From assembly GCA_019638275.1 (NCBI GenBank), contig JAHBUC010000002.1, positions 558,001 through 622,000 on the forward strand: a stretch of 64,000 nt of DNA. Direction: 5' to 3'. The stretch is from Cyclobacteriaceae bacterium. Lineage in GTDB: Bacteria; Bacteroidota; Bacteroidia; Cytophagales; Cyclobacteriaceae. Below the pieces are notes generated by a model. That model was not told where the DNA came from, did not search any database, and saw only the letters and a program-made list of their open reading frames with translations. Made by a program: the position numbers and the translations under genes. Shown one piece after another: positions 24,880 through 34,628 of the stretch; position 1 is the first letter of the stretch; every line of letters starts with the position of its first letter.

Positions 24880-27800
24880 TTAATTTTTTATTGGTCGCTT
24901 GTATTTAACTGGTGGTGCGGGCTCGGGTTTGATTTCGAGCGCCTGTGTTTTTAACAGGTTCAAGGCTTCCTGTACGGCACGCTCCAACTGCGGGTCGCGG
25001 CCGGCAATTACATCGGCAGGTGTTTGCTCTACGTGAATATCAGGTGGAATGCCCACGCCTTCTACGGCCCATTCACCATTCACATCGTAGAAGCCACCGC
25101 GTGGCGCCACCATGCGGCCACCGTCCACAAACGGAGGCGTATCCCACGTGCCCACCAGGCCGCCCCAGGTTTTGGTGCCCACCAGTGGCCCGATTTTCAT
25201 TTTGTTAAACAGGTACGGCAGCAAGTCGCCACCGGAACCAGCACGCTCGTTGATGAGCATCACCTTCGGCCCGAAGATGCCCGCGTTGGGCGTGAGGAAC
25301 GGGCGGTGATCGCTGGCGCGGCTGTTGAAGTAGCCGTGCAGTTCGCGCGCCATAATGTCAACCATGTAGTCGGCTGCGGAGCCGCCACCGTTGTTGCGCT
25401 CGTCAATGATGGCGCCCTTCTTGTGTTGCTGTGCAAAGTAGTAGCGGTTAAAATAGGTGTAGCCCGGTTGGCCGGTGTTGGGCACATACACGTATGCAAG
25501 TTGGCCGTTGGAAAGTTCGTCTACTTTTTTGCGGTTGCTTTCTACCCAGTGCATCATGCGCAGTTGGTTGTCGTTTTCAACGGGCACTACGGTAACCACA
25601 CGCGAGCCATCCAGCGAAGGTTTGTTGTTCACGCGTATTTTGATTTGCCGGTTGGCGGTGCCTTCAAAATGTTTGAACAGGTTTTGCGCAGTGCTTAACG
25701 GCTGCCCGTTTACTTCCAGCAAATAATCGCCAACGTTTATGTTGAGGCCGGGTTCGCGCAGCGGTGCGTTGAGGTTGGGGTTCCAGTCTTCACCGGTGTA
25801 GATTTTTTTAAAGCGGTAATAATTTCCAACAGCTTCATAGTCGGCACCGAGTAACCCGATGGGTACATTTTTTACTTCGGGATAATCGCCTCCACGGGTG
25901 TACGAGTGGCCTACGGCAACTTCGCCACCTACGATATCAACAATGTAGTTCAGGTCTTCGCGGTGGCGCACATGATCCACCCATGGTGCGTACCATTTGT
26001 ATATGTCATTCCACGGTGCGCCATGCGTGTTGTTTACGTAGAGGAAGTCGCGCTGGTAGCGCCAGCCTTCGCGGAAGATTTGTTTCCATTCGGCCATGGG
26101 GTCGATTTTTATTTTTAAAGATGCAAGGGCATCAAGTTTTCCATCGCCTGGCTTTTTGTTATTGTCGCTGGTTCCGAGTATGCCCCACGTGCTGTTGCTG
26201 CGGTAGAGTAGTGACTTGCGGTCGTTTGAAATGCTGACTTCGTTAACGGACGAGAGATACGTTTCGGTTTTTAAATCCTTGAAGTTGTAGCGATGCAGCG
26301 TGGCACCTGGCTGGTTGGGAACATTTTCGGCATAAAACACATACCCCTCAGGACCGGGATAGAGCGCGGTGTAGTCGCGCAACGGAACATCAACAGCGAG
26401 GATGCGCTGCGCGAGGTTGTCCATATCAATTTTCACTGCGTTTGATTTTGCCGGAGCAGGCGCTGGCGGTGTTTTGCCTTTGGCGGATGCAGGAGGTGTG
26501 GCCGGTTCTTCTTTTGGTTTATCTTTTTCGTCATCGCTGCGTGGGGCAAGCGGTGAGGTATCGGTTTTGCTGAGCACGATTAAATAGAGTGCACGCGTAA
26601 CCGGACGATCATACGAACTCATTTCAAGCCAACCGGTATTCAATCCGTAGTTGGTGCTGGCGAGGAAGTACAAATATTTTCCGGAGGCATCCCACACGGG
26701 TGAGATGGCATCGGCCATGCCATCGGTGAGTTGAAGGGTTTGACCGTTCTCAACATTATGTGCTTTAATCACTTTGTAGTTGCTTTCAATGAGTCGCGCA
26801 TAGGCAATCCACTTGCTGTCGGGCGACCACACCGGGTTCATCGAGCGGTTAGGATGTGCGTAGCGTTCGGTGTCGGCTTTTTTGGTTACGCCTGAGTTTA
26901 CATCGGTGTAGAGTAAGTTGTAATCGGTATCGGTGTAGGCAATGTACTTCCCATCAGGCGACCACTCGGGCCGGAAGAAGAACGTGGGGTTGGGAATGGC
27001 AATTACTTTTGGTTTTTCCAGTCCTTCCTGGTCGGTGATGTAGAGTTGGTATTCACCACTGGCATCGCTGAAGTATGCAATGCGTTTTCCATCAGGTGAC
27101 CATACCGGAAAGCGATCGGCTGCACCAGACGTGTTGGTGATGTTGCGCCAGTTGCCCTTTTCTTTCGGTACGGTAAAAATTTCTCCGCGGTGTTCAAACA
27201 GCGCACGCTGCCCGGTGGGTGAGAGCGAGGCATTTTGTAATGCATTGGCTCGCACGTCCGTCCAGCGTTCGCGTGCCCAGTGAAAATCGCCACGCACGTG
27301 AATGGTTAATTTTTTGGTGGTGCCGTTTGCCGGATTGAGTGTATGCAGGGATCCACCTTGTTCATATACAATCAAACCGCCACCCGCATCGAGGCTCTTC
27401 ACATCGAAGTCGGCATGAAAGGTTTGTTGTTTGAGTTCATTGGTTGCCGGATTAAACGACCACACGTTGTTGGCGTAGTCGCGCTCGGATAAAAAGTACA
27501 CAACATTATTCAACCACGTTGGATCGGTGTGGCGTTCATTATCGGTTTGAGGCGTCATCTTCAGCACGTAGGTTTTCAAATCCACAATCCAGATGGGCTT
27601 GGCCTGGCCACCGCGGTAGTTGCGCCACTCCGGATCCCAGAAACCAATTTGCTGGTAGGCGATGTGGTTGCCGTTCTCTGAAATTTCTCCGGCTACGGCA
27701 CGCGGTATGGCCAGTGCTTCGGGCATGCCGCCTTTTTTATTCACTTTAAAAATTTTTGATTCCTTGGTGGGCAGTGAACCTTCGCGCGCGGATGAAAACA

Positions 27801-28158
27801 AAATGAATTCGCCATCGGGTGTCCAGCCGGTTACCTGATCAGGAAACGGGTGCCAGGTGAGGCGCTCGGGTTGGCCGCCTTCGGTGGGAATGAGGTACAC
27901 ATCAGTGTTGCCATCGTACTGCCCGGTGAAGGCGATGTGTTTGCCATCGGGCGAGAAGTGCGGGTTGGCTTCCATGCCTTCGTTGGAGGTGAGCCTGCGC
28001 GCATCGCCCCCGTCTTTGTTTACGATCCACAAATCGTTGGCGTATACAAAGGCAATGTGCTCGTTGCTGATGGTGGGCTGGCGCAGGAGCATGGTACCTT
28101 GCGCAAAAGTGTGAAGGGACAGGAGTGAGGTGATGACGAGAAGTAAAAGCGTTTTCAT
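24880..28158 (-). CDS. tricorn-like S41 protease, secreted
   Basis: About 1,092 residues, starting at the Met that opens the signal peptide MKTLLLLVITSLLSLHTFAQ. Order: two beta-propeller regions of WD40/PD40 type (many SPDGK motifs), a Pro/Ala/Lys linker (TPPASAKGKTPPAPAPAK), and a tricorn C1-like helical domain. A PDZ domain follows (GDYLLEVNGQPLSTAQN), then the S41 catalytic domain with DERNNGGGSAADY and the nucleophile region NERAGSGGDLLPYLF. The family degrades peptides; in Bacteroidota it is usually periplasmic. It is monocistronic, with a terminator about 80 bp downstream. Confidence 0.92.
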   Translation of the reverse strand: MKTLLLLVITSLLSLHTFAQGTMLLRQPTISNEHIAFVYANDLWIVNKDGGDARRLTSNEGMEANPHFSPDGKHIAFTGQYDGNTDVYLIPTEGGQPERLTWHPFPDQVTGWTPDGEFILFSSAREGSLPTKESKIFKVNKKGGMPEALAIPRAVAGEISENGNHIAYQQIGFWDPEWRNYRGGQAKPIWIVDLKTYVLKMTPQTDNERHTDPTWLNNVVYFLSERDYANNVWSFNPATNELKQQTFHADFDVKSLDAGGGLIVYEQGGSLHTLNPANGTTKKLTIHVRGDFHWARERWTDVRANALQNASLSPTGQRALFEHRGEIFTVPKEKGNWRNITNTSGAADRFPVWSPDGKRIAYFSDASGEYQLYITDQEGLEKPKVIAIPNPTFFFRPEWSPDGKYIAYTDTDYNLLYTDVNSGVTKKADTERYAHPNRSMNPVWSPDSKWIAYARLIESNYKVIKAHNVENGQTLQLTDGMADAISPVWDASGKYLYFLASTNYGLNTGWLEMSSYDRPVTRALYLIVLSKTDTSPLAPRSDDEKDKPKEEPATPPASAKGKTPPAPAPAKSNAVKIDMDNLAQRILAVDVPLRDYTALYPGPEGYVFYAENVPNQPGATLHRYNFKDLKTETYLSSVNEVSISNDRKSLLYRSNSTWGILGTSDNNKKPGDGKLDALASLKIKIDPMAEWKQIFREGWRYQRDFLYVNNTHGAPWNDIYKWYAPWVDHVRHREDLNYIVDIVGGEVAVGHSYTRGGDYPEVKNVPIGLLGADYEAVGNYYRFKKIYTGEDWNPNLNAPLREPGLNINVGDYLLEVNGQPLSTAQNLFKHFEGTANRQIKIRVNNKPSLDGSRVVTVVPVENDNQLRMMHWVESNRKKVDELSNGQLAYVYVPNTGQPGYTYFNRYYFAQQHKKGAIIDERNNGGGSAADYMVDIMARELHGYFNSRASDHRPFLTPNAGIFGPKVMLINERAGSGGDLLPYLFNKMKIGPLVGTKTWGGLVGTWDTPPFVDGGRMVAPRGGFYDVNGEWAVEGVGIPPDIHVEQTPADVIAGRDPQLERAVQEALNLLKTQALEIKPEPAPPVKYKRPIKN

Positions 28159-28322
28159 AAGCGTGACGGTTAAATCACAATGAAGGTAACAGTTTTGATT
28201 GAGAGCGTGAGTGCCGGTGGTGGAAAAGGTGTGCATTCATCTTGATCTTTTGTCGTGCCGGTGTGTCGGTTAGCGGTTGTAGTTGGCTGATCAGTCGTAG
28301 TCGACACAGTTTGTTTTGCGCG

Positions 28323-28370
28323 CTAACCGGAGTTGCACTCCGGGTTAGCACATTTAATCCCTTCGGGATT
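28323..28370. repeat. REP-like palindrome plus short hairpin
   Basis: CTAACC-GGAGT-TGC-ACTCC-(G)-GGTTAG forms a strong hairpin with one bulge, followed by AATCCC-TTC-GGGATT. GGAGTTGCACTCC-type palindromes are typical of dispersed repeats in Bacteroidota. It occupies the 300-bp gap upstream of the tricorn gene, where no other feature is evident. Confidence 0.6.
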
Positions 28371-28426
28371 TATGAAGTCGTGATGCTTGACTTAAGTATG
28401 ATGTAACGATTCTGCGCGTGGCAGTT

Positions 28427-28439
28427 CCCCCTTCGGGGG
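28427..28439 (-). terminator. possible terminator hairpin of the hydrolase gene
   Basis: CCCCC-TTC-GGGGG with a short AAC tail on the minus strand, 20 bp after the alpha/beta hydrolase stop. There is no clear U-run, so the role is uncertain. Confidence 0.4.
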
Positions 28440-28458
28440 CCAGGGGGCGCGGGTGGGC

Positions 28459-29334
28459 CTACACCATCTCCACCTCTTCTATTTTCACTACACTTTTCAA
28501 AGCAGTTTGAATTCGCCCAATCACATCTGCATTCCACAACATGCGATAGTGACCTACATCTTTCAACGTGATCAATTCGGCTTGCGGCAATTTGCTGCCC
28601 AGTCGTAATGAGTTGGCGTACGGCAACACCTTGTCGTTAATGTCGTGGAGGATGGTGATTTCTTTTACGCGCATGTCACGAGCTTTATCCTCCACGGTTA
28701 ATTCTTCAACCCGTTCATTTAAAATGGATTCGGCTTTGTTCAGCAGGTGTTGATACGCTTTGTTTCCTAGTCCAATTATATTTTTGAATTCATCAAAAAT
28801 GTCGATTAAGCGGTTAGGGGAAGTGAGCATGATGAACTGATCTACTTCATAGCGTGAGCCGGATAATGCGTAACTGCTTACAGCCGAGCCGAAGGAGTGT
28901 GAAACAATCGAGAAGGGTTCTGTCGGGTTGAGGTGAAAGATTAAGGCACGGAGTGCTTCACGGCATTCGCGCAGGTTGGTGTGCGTGAGTTTTGATTTGC
29001 CATGTGCAGGCAGATCAAGCGCCACCACGCGGTAGCCATGCTGTGCCAATGCTTTGGCAATGGCGCCCATGCTGCCGGCATTGGATTCCCAACCGTGCAC
29101 GAGCAATACGAGTTTACCATCGGGGTTACCGGTTTCGTAGGCATGAAGGTCTTCCTGTGAATGTGTTACCATAAACTCCGTAACCGAAGCATAAAAAGCA
29201 TATTCAGCTTTTTTGATTGGCAACTTTCGTGTTTTCTGGAAGAGCATAAAGGCTTTCGCCCCGGCTTTTGCCGGACTGAATGCGGACAATAACCTGTAAT
29301 ACAAGCGCAGAAGGGAGAGGATAAGTGTTTTCAT
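28459..29334 (-). CDS. alpha/beta hydrolase
   Basis: 291 residues. Oxyanion motif LVHGWESN, then the strand ALDLPAHGKS. The nucleophile elbow is SHSFGSA, the acid is in LHDINDKVLPY and the catalytic His in VGHYRML, so the triad is complete. The N-terminus is a hydrophobic/basic helix that may anchor it. The substrate is unknown. A perfect 16-bp palindrome lies 14 bp upstream of the start, and a matching site precedes the TetR gene next door, so this gene is probably that regulator's target. Confidence 0.85.
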   Translation of the reverse strand: MKTLILSLLRLYYRLLSAFSPAKAGAKAFMLFQKTRKLPIKKAEYAFYASVTEFMVTHSQEDLHAYETGNPDGKLVLLVHGWESNAGSMGAIAKALAQHGYRVVALDLPAHGKSKLTHTNLRECREALRALIFHLNPTEPFSIVSHSFGSAVSSYALSGSRYEVDQFIMLTSPNRLIDIFDEFKNIIGLGNKAYQHLLNKAESILNERVEELTVEDKARDMRVKEITILHDINDKVLPYANSLRLGSKLPQAELITLKDVGHYRMLWNADVIGRIQTALKSVVKIEEVEMV

Positions 29335-29347
29335 GGGTACAGTATTT

Positions 29348-29363
29348 TATACCGATCGGTATA
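29348..29363 (-). promoter_or_regulatory. TetR operator, site 1
   Basis: TATACCGATCGGTATA, a perfect 16-bp palindrome between the TetR gene and the hydrolase gene. It is placed to repress the hydrolase. Confidence 0.8.
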
Positions 29364-29380
29364 TTTATGGTTAAAAAAAT

Positions 29381-29974
29381 TTACACGTTCATTTCGGTTT
29401 CAATCATGCGGTCGATATGATCCATAACATCGTTCATGTGGTTTTGATCATCCAGCAGGTTGGTGATGAAGATACCGCCTTCAATCTGGGCGAGTATACG
29501 CAGGGCCATGGCATCGGGTTCCACTGTTTTTTTGAACTGTTTTTGTCGGATGCCTTCGCGGATAATATCAGCGATACCTTTTTGCAGTTTGCGCATGATC
29601 TCGCGTACGCGTTTAAGCAACACCGGGTTTTGATGTTTGGAGTCAACGCCAACATTCAGCAACGGGCAGCCACCATATTTTTTGGTTAGCTGGTAGTAGT
29701 TCCGGTAAAAGTCGGTCATGGCCTGCAGCTTTTTGGCCGGAGTGGTTTCGGCATTCATTTTTTCTGCCACCATACCAATCACTTTACGCGAATTGTAATT
29801 AAAAGCCTGCAAGGCCAGGTCTTCCTTGCTTTCAAAATTGCCGTAAATGGCGCCTTTGGTCAGTTTGGTCGCCTTCGTCACCTCCGACATAGACGTGGCG
29901 GCATAGCCGTACTTATTAAAAACCGGTGCTACGGTCTCAATAATATACTGGCTGGTGACTTCGGCTTTACCCAT
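29381..29974 (-). CDS. TetR family transcriptional regulator
   Basis: 197 residues from the ATG (MGKAEVTSQY). The TetR_N helix-turn-helix is plain: ETVAPVFNKYGYAATSMSEVTKATKLTKGAIYGNFESKEDL. The C-terminal ligand/dimer domain resembles the TetR_C_33/YxaF-like group, with the Cys-containing GGCPLLNVGVD. Near-identical palindromes before it and before the hydrolase gene indicate autorepression and control of that hydrolase. The inducer is unknown. Confidence 0.9.
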   Translation of the reverse strand: MGKAEVTSQYIIETVAPVFNKYGYAATSMSEVTKATKLTKGAIYGNFESKEDLALQAFNYNSRKVIGMVAEKMNAETTPAKKLQAMTDFYRNYYQLTKKYGGCPLLNVGVDSKHQNPVLLKRVREIMRKLQKGIADIIREGIRQKQFKKTVEPDAMALRILAQIEGGIFITNLLDDQNHMNDVMDHIDRMIETEMNV

Positions 29975-29993
29975 GCACAAGTATACGTAAAAT

Positions 29994-30009
29994 TATACCG
30001 ATTGGTATA
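29994..30009 (-). promoter_or_regulatory. TetR operator, site 2 (autoregulatory)
   Basis: TATACCGATTGGTATA, the same 16-bp site with one base off perfect symmetry, 19 bp upstream of the TetR start codon. Confidence 0.8.
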
Positions 30010-30034
30010 AATTATTTTGAAGATTTCAAATCGG

Positions 30035-31204
30035 TCAATCCAACATCGCTTTATACAGCTCATTCAGGGCGGTTTCAGCTTGTTTGTGAATCGGGCTATC
30101 GGTAACGGTGCCCAGATTTATCCCAACAAAAAAATACAAGCCCTTTTCGGGGAAATAATACAACTGACAACCTGCCCCGATACCTCCCCCACTGTGGCCC
30201 CAGGCTTCATGGCCGCCAAGCATAGCGTAATCCAACCCAAGACCGTATTCTGGTTTTCCATTGCGATTATTGATCCACGCTTTCATCAGTTCCAGTGTTT
30301 CGGGTTGCAGTAGTTTTCCTTCCATCAGCCCTTTAAGAAATTTTACGGCATCGTGCGCAGTAGCCACAATGCCATCATCTCCAATCAGGCATTCGACATT
30401 GTTGCGTTGCAGGGCTGAAACATTTTCAAGAATGTTATTGCTGTGCCTGTCCCAATACGTTTGTGTAAGGTTAGGGTAATCCAAATAGTTCGACTCATTT
30501 CTGTAAAAGGTCTGATGCAAACCAAGCGGTTTAAAAATGTTTTCAGAGATAAAGACTGCATGATCTCCTGTAATCGCATCCGCAATCAGCGCAAGTATAA
30601 CATAGTTGGTGTTGCGATAGATGTATCGGCTTCCGGGCTCAAACTCAAGCGGTTTTTTTTCGATGTATGCCAGGTAATCTTCTGGGGTGAACAGATAATC
30701 GGGTTGCTGAAGCAATTTGGTCACATACGATGGAACCGAGTTATATTCAGGAATACCCGAAGTATGGTTGAGTAACATATTTACGGTAATACTTTCCGCA
30801 TCGGATATGTATCGTGAATATTTTTCTGGCAAGTAAGTTGTGATGGATTTATTCAAGTCTAGCTTTTTCTGTTCATGCAATTTTAAAAGGGCCACCGCCA
30901 TATATGTTTTGGAAATGCTTTGCAGATATTGAAGGTGGCAGGATTGCATGGATAACTTATCTTCAAGGCTGACAAAACCTGAAGATGTTTCAAACCATCC
31001 TTCGGAAGAATACATGGCAAACGTTACACCGGGAACACCTGATTGTGTGAGTTTGGTGAGCGCACGGTTGATATCATCAGCTTTTGAATAAGCATTATTT
31101 TTATAGATTTCAGTCGTACAGGGACTAATGGTTATAACTAATCGTTGAGAAGCACAACCGATAAGCAACGTTAACACAACTATGGTTTGAGCGGATATTT
31201 TCAT
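30035..31204 (-). CDS. beta-lactamase family serine hydrolase, lipoprotein
   Basis: 389 residues. A lipoprotein signal ends LLIGCAS. The class C beta-lactamase/PBP4* motifs are present: SISK (SxxK nucleophile), YRN (YxN) and HSGGG (HxG third box). Members act as esterases, D-aminopeptidases or carboxypeptidases rather than true beta-lactamases in most cases, so substrate is open. It is followed by the TetR gene on the same strand. Confidence 0.88.
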   Translation of the reverse strand: MKISAQTIVVLTLLIGCASQRLVITISPCTTEIYKNNAYSKADDINRALTKLTQSGVPGVTFAMYSSEGWFETSSGFVSLEDKLSMQSCHLQYLQSISKTYMAVALLKLHEQKKLDLNKSITTYLPEKYSRYISDAESITVNMLLNHTSGIPEYNSVPSYVTKLLQQPDYLFTPEDYLAYIEKKPLEFEPGSRYIYRNTNYVILALIADAITGDHAVFISENIFKPLGLHQTFYRNESNYLDYPNLTQTYWDRHSNNILENVSALQRNNVECLIGDDGIVATAHDAVKFLKGLMEGKLLQPETLELMKAWINNRNGKPEYGLGLDYAMLGGHEAWGHSGGGIGAGCQLYYFPEKGLYFFVGINLGTVTDSPIHKQAETALNELYKAMLD

Positions 31205-31220
31205 AATTTCTTTTCCTTTA

Positions 31221-31811
31221 TCAAGATTTCTGATGAAGCCTTACGCCTGTTTGTAGTATTGTTGCGGGTACAACCGGCAGGCTGGTGTTGTACCCACTTG
31301 CCAACATGAATTGATAGGTAACAAAAGGTGATAGAAGTGCATTACTTGCTATAGTATTGGAGCCAACCGAAATGCCAACGGGTATTGCAAGCATTCCCTT
31401 TCCTTTGCGCCCGACAGGCTCCCATGTTCCATTTATCTGTTTCCAGGAATTGACAGGTCGTGATGACAGGAGATACCCGATACCGGCTTTCAGTTCGGTG
31501 TACACATCATCCGAAACGGTGGGCCTCCAAACTGTTTGTACGTGGGGCATAAATCCATTACCGACATGTTTGTTGTGATACCACAACACGCCAACTTGTG
31601 TTACCCAAGTTTGTTTTTTATTGTGGCCCACTTCGGTGCCAATACCAATGCCCACATTTTTAAAGTTGCCCTTCAGGTTTTTAAATGGGAGTGACAAAGC
31701 ATGAAATTGTATGGTAACAATGATGGGGAAATCGGTATAGTTTTTTGGTGTTTCCTGGGCGGAGACTGAATAGGCAAACAAACAGGCCAATACAACAACA
31801 CGGGTTTTCAT
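31221..31811 (-). CDS. secreted outer-membrane-barrel-like hypothetical protein
   Basis: 196 residues, signal peptide MKTRVVVLACLFAYSVSAQ. The mature part is a series of amphipathic beta strands with Gly and aromatic residues (GIGIGTEVG, VTQVGVLWYH, FVTYQFMLASGYN), like small outer-membrane barrels. No family is recognised. It lies 16 bp upstream of the serine hydrolase gene on the same strand, so probably the same operon. Confidence 0.6.
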   Translation of the reverse strand: MKTRVVVLACLFAYSVSAQETPKNYTDFPIIVTIQFHALSLPFKNLKGNFKNVGIGIGTEVGHNKKQTWVTQVGVLWYHNKHVGNGFMPHVQTVWRPTVSDDVYTELKAGIGYLLSSRPVNSWKQINGTWEPVGRKGKGMLAIPVGISVGSNTIASNALLSPFVTYQFMLASGYNTSLPVVPATILQTGVRLHQKS

Positions 31812-31914
31812 TGTGTGAAATTTTTATGCAAGGTTACGCGCCAAAAAAGCCTCTTTGTGCTAATATTTTAAGGGTTTCGGGCCGAAGTGTAGCACCTTTC
31901 CGGTTGAAGTGAAG

Positions 31915-32736
31915 TCAGGCAGTCCGGAACCACCGTTTAAATGCAGGCGCTTTTAACCGACTTACAGTAATGTCTTTAGGAAAGTTTTCAATATCCTTTA
32001 GGGATACCAGAAGTTTTCCGTTTTCAACGCGTTTATATCCCGAAATAAAGTTTTGATGAACAATATATTGTCGGTTTAACCGGAAGAATAAGGAACGTGG
32101 CAGGTTGCCCTCAAGCTTATCAAGCGATTGATCGTAGTAGTATTTCTTTCCTGAGACAGCACATACGGCCACGTATTCATTGTCAACAGAAAATCCGGCA
32201 ATCTCATCAAACGAAAGTCGTATGTCTTGCTTCCCTTGGCGCACCATGAGCCCTTCGTTTTTCAACCGGACTTCACGGTGCAAGGCTGACTCTGAATTTC
32301 TCCACTTGTTGAATAAATACAATCCGATGTAGATTCCATTCACAACAAAGAACCAGATACCGATGATCACCAGATCAGTTGTATAAAAATCTGAAGGTGC
32401 AGGTCTGTTTCGTGCTATCCAGCTCACCAACTCGGTTGTTAAACTAATAATCAACAAGCCAATGATGCCGGTGGAGAAGAGCTGAATTAAAATTCTTTTT
32501 ACGGGTTGCTGTTCAATAGGCAGCTTTCTGTCAAGAAAAAAAATAAAATAGCGCACACCTGCAATTGCGAGGTAGCCCTGAATGGTATCAATGGTAAACG
32601 TAAGTACTAGAAATCCATTGAAGCGAATGTTTGTATACGTGAGATAATAGTTGATGCCCGCTATGAAAGGAATCAAAATAAGGAAGATAAGAATGTCTGG
32701 GTGATATGGGTTGGCGTATCGTTGTTCAGACTGCAT
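31915..32736 (-). CDS. membrane-bound LytTR transcriptional regulator
   Basis: 273 residues from the second Met. Four transmembrane helices span about residues 15-150 (FLILIPFIAGINYYLTY; LIIGIWFFVVNGIYIGLYLF). A C-terminal LytTR DNA-binding domain covers about 165-273, with DEIAGFSVDNEYVAVCA, SLDKLEGNLPRSLFFRLNRQYIVH and LKDIENFPKDITVSR. It resembles one-component regulators of the LytTR class whose membrane part senses a signal. The target is unknown. Confidence 0.88.
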   Translation of the reverse strand: MQSEQRYANPYHPDILIFLILIPFIAGINYYLTYTNIRFNGFLVLTFTIDTIQGYLAIAGVRYFIFFLDRKLPIEQQPVKRILIQLFSTGIIGLLIISLTTELVSWIARNRPAPSDFYTTDLVIIGIWFFVVNGIYIGLYLFNKWRNSESALHREVRLKNEGLMVRQGKQDIRLSFDEIAGFSVDNEYVAVCAVSGKKYYYDQSLDKLEGNLPRSLFFRLNRQYIVHQNFISGYKRVENGKLLVSLKDIENFPKDITVSRLKAPAFKRWFRTA

Positions 32737-32894
32737 AATACATGAGTTCAACAAAGTTCTTACAACGCTCCATTTTTTCTTCTCGTACTTTTTTAAGTAC
32801 CCTAAAGGGAAGAGAATAGATTTTTTTCGTGAATTTTATTTTAGTGCTTATGAGCTAAGGGTGTAAGCAGTACTTAGTCAGCACATAAGCACAT

Positions 32895-34628
32895 CTAGTA
32901 TCTCCAACTTTTTAAATCTGCATCCTTCGGAGCGTTCTTTTCAATACGCTTTAAAATTTTTGGCAGGTACATGGTGTTATAACGTAACCGCGAAATGTAG
33001 TTCGGGTTTTCGTGATCGCCATTCCAGCAGTGTTCGGCACGGTCGCCATAATCAACTTCACCGCCATAAAACGGATTTTTGGTTTTCTTCAGGAACTCCT
33101 CCATCAAATACACGGCATTGTTCAGGTAATAATTATCCATATCACCGCAGTAAATGTGAATCTTGCCTTCCAGTTTTGGTCCGAGCGTAGCCCAATCGCG
33201 TTCGAGGATGTAACGCAGGTCGTAATTTTCTTTCCAGTATGCAGCAACGCTGGGATCAATCTCACCGGTTACTTTATCCCACAACCGTTTTGGATAACCG
33301 TCTTCACCTTGTGGTGAGTATACAGCCTCCCAAATATCCCACTGTTGTCCGGAACGACCTTTCGTACCAAGCGCCAGTTCACGGTAATTCATTTCACGCA
33401 GTGTGGCAGTAAGCTGACCTAAATAATTTCTATAACCCGGCCGTTCGGTTCTCTTAAAATCACTTTCGTAGTAGTAGGCATTTTTGTCGTTGTAAATATC
33501 GACTGCACAAAAGGCTCTGAAGTCGATCGGATCAGGGCAAGCCGCAAAGCATCCGTTGAAATCATCGGGATAAAACATTTGCACCGCGAGTGCTTCCCAT
33601 CCACCGGTTGAGCCGCCATACGTGAAGCGCGCCCAACCTTCACCAATGCCACGGAATTGCTTTTCAATTTCAGGAACAAGTTCGTGCATGATGGCATCGC
33701 CATACGGACCCATGCTCGCTGAGTTTACCGCATAGGAATCATCGTAATATGGAGTGGGGTGCTGAATTTCAATAATGAGAAAGCGCGGAAAATCTTTGCT
33801 GATCCATTGCTTGTAAAAGTTGTGTGCTTCCTGTGCCTGGATTTTATTGTATCCATAAATTCCAAAGCGCCCGGCATAATCGGTCGTATCCATCTTCGGA
33901 TCGGGAGGTGTTTCGCTAAAGCCACCGAAATCGGATGGGAAGTGTCCATGGAAAATCATGAGCGGGTAACGCGCTTCCGGATGCTCATCGAAACCTTCGG
34001 GCACCAGTACATGTGCGCCCAGAAACATCGGTCTGCCCCAGAACTCCGTAAGTTTTTCACTTTGAATTTTAATGTGTCGGATGTACTTCGTGTCTTTCGG
34101 TTCGGCTACCGGAGGAATTTTCTGATCCATTACAACCTTGATGGTTTCTTTCTTTGCAGGATCAACAGAAACCTTGACAGGCTTGCTGTAAAAATTTCCA
34201 GGCTTGGTATTCCATTGTTGCCCTTCACCCTGATCAGGAGGAAGCTTTACCGTATGACCCGTTTTTAATGTGAATGTTTCATACCGATTGATGAGTGCCT
34301 GAACGAAGTAGTCGCCTGCCGGAATATTTACCAACGACTGTATCGGGTAACCAAAGGCGGTTTCGTCCACGATAATTTCATCACCGGGCTTCATGCCTTC
34401 CACATCTACACCAAACACCAGTTGGGTAGCGGGGCCATCCACAATCTGAAAGCGCGGTTCACTTTTATCGTTGTTGGAAAGCATCAGCAACAAGCGCCCG
34501 TCCTGTGCCTGGTCGCTCATCTCCTGCGAAAAGGATATGGAAAATTTTACTCCGGATTTCTTTGCTGAGTCGGTGGTGCAGAACATGCAGATCAGCAGGA
34601 GAAGAGAGAGGAAAGCGTGGGGTTTCAT
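32895..34628 (-). CDS. secreted esterase-like alpha/beta hydrolase
   Basis: 577 residues with a Cys-containing signal sequence (LLLLICMFCTTDSA). An N-terminal beta-sandwich-like region (about 25-170) precedes an esterase-D-like catalytic domain, with a FHGHFP strand-turn and nucleophile elbow YGGSTGGWEAL. A late His in AEHCWNGDHENP may be catalytic. The function is not known. It is longer than typical esterase D domains because of the N-terminal module. Confidence 0.7.
   Translation of the reverse strand: MKPHAFLSLLLLICMFCTTDSAKKSGVKFSISFSQEMSDQAQDGRLLLMLSNNDKSEPRFQIVDGPATQLVFGVDVEGMKPGDEIIVDETAFGYPIQSLVNIPAGDYFVQALINRYETFTLKTGHTVKLPPDQGEGQQWNTKPGNFYSKPVKVSVDPAKKETIKVVMDQKIPPVAEPKDTKYIRHIKIQSEKLTEFWGRPMFLGAHVLVPEGFDEHPEARYPLMIFHGHFPSDFGGFSETPPDPKMDTTDYAGRFGIYGYNKIQAQEAHNFYKQWISKDFPRFLIIEIQHPTPYYDDSYAVNSASMGPYGDAIMHELVPEIEKQFRGIGEGWARFTYGGSTGGWEALAVQMFYPDDFNGCFAACPDPIDFRAFCAVDIYNDKNAYYYESDFKRTERPGYRNYLGQLTATLREMNYRELALGTKGRSGQQWDIWEAVYSPQGEDGYPKRLWDKVTGEIDPSVAAYWKENYDLRYILERDWATLGPKLEGKIHIYCGDMDNYYLNNAVYLMEEFLKKTKNPFYGGEVDYGDRAEHCWNGDHENPNYISRLRYNTMYLPKILKRIEKNAPKDADLKSWRY

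Noticed and set aside
25024..25698. A 224-residue open frame opposite the tricorn-like protease
   Set aside because: Val/Ala/His-rich shadow of a conserved gene; no start signal or homologous pattern.
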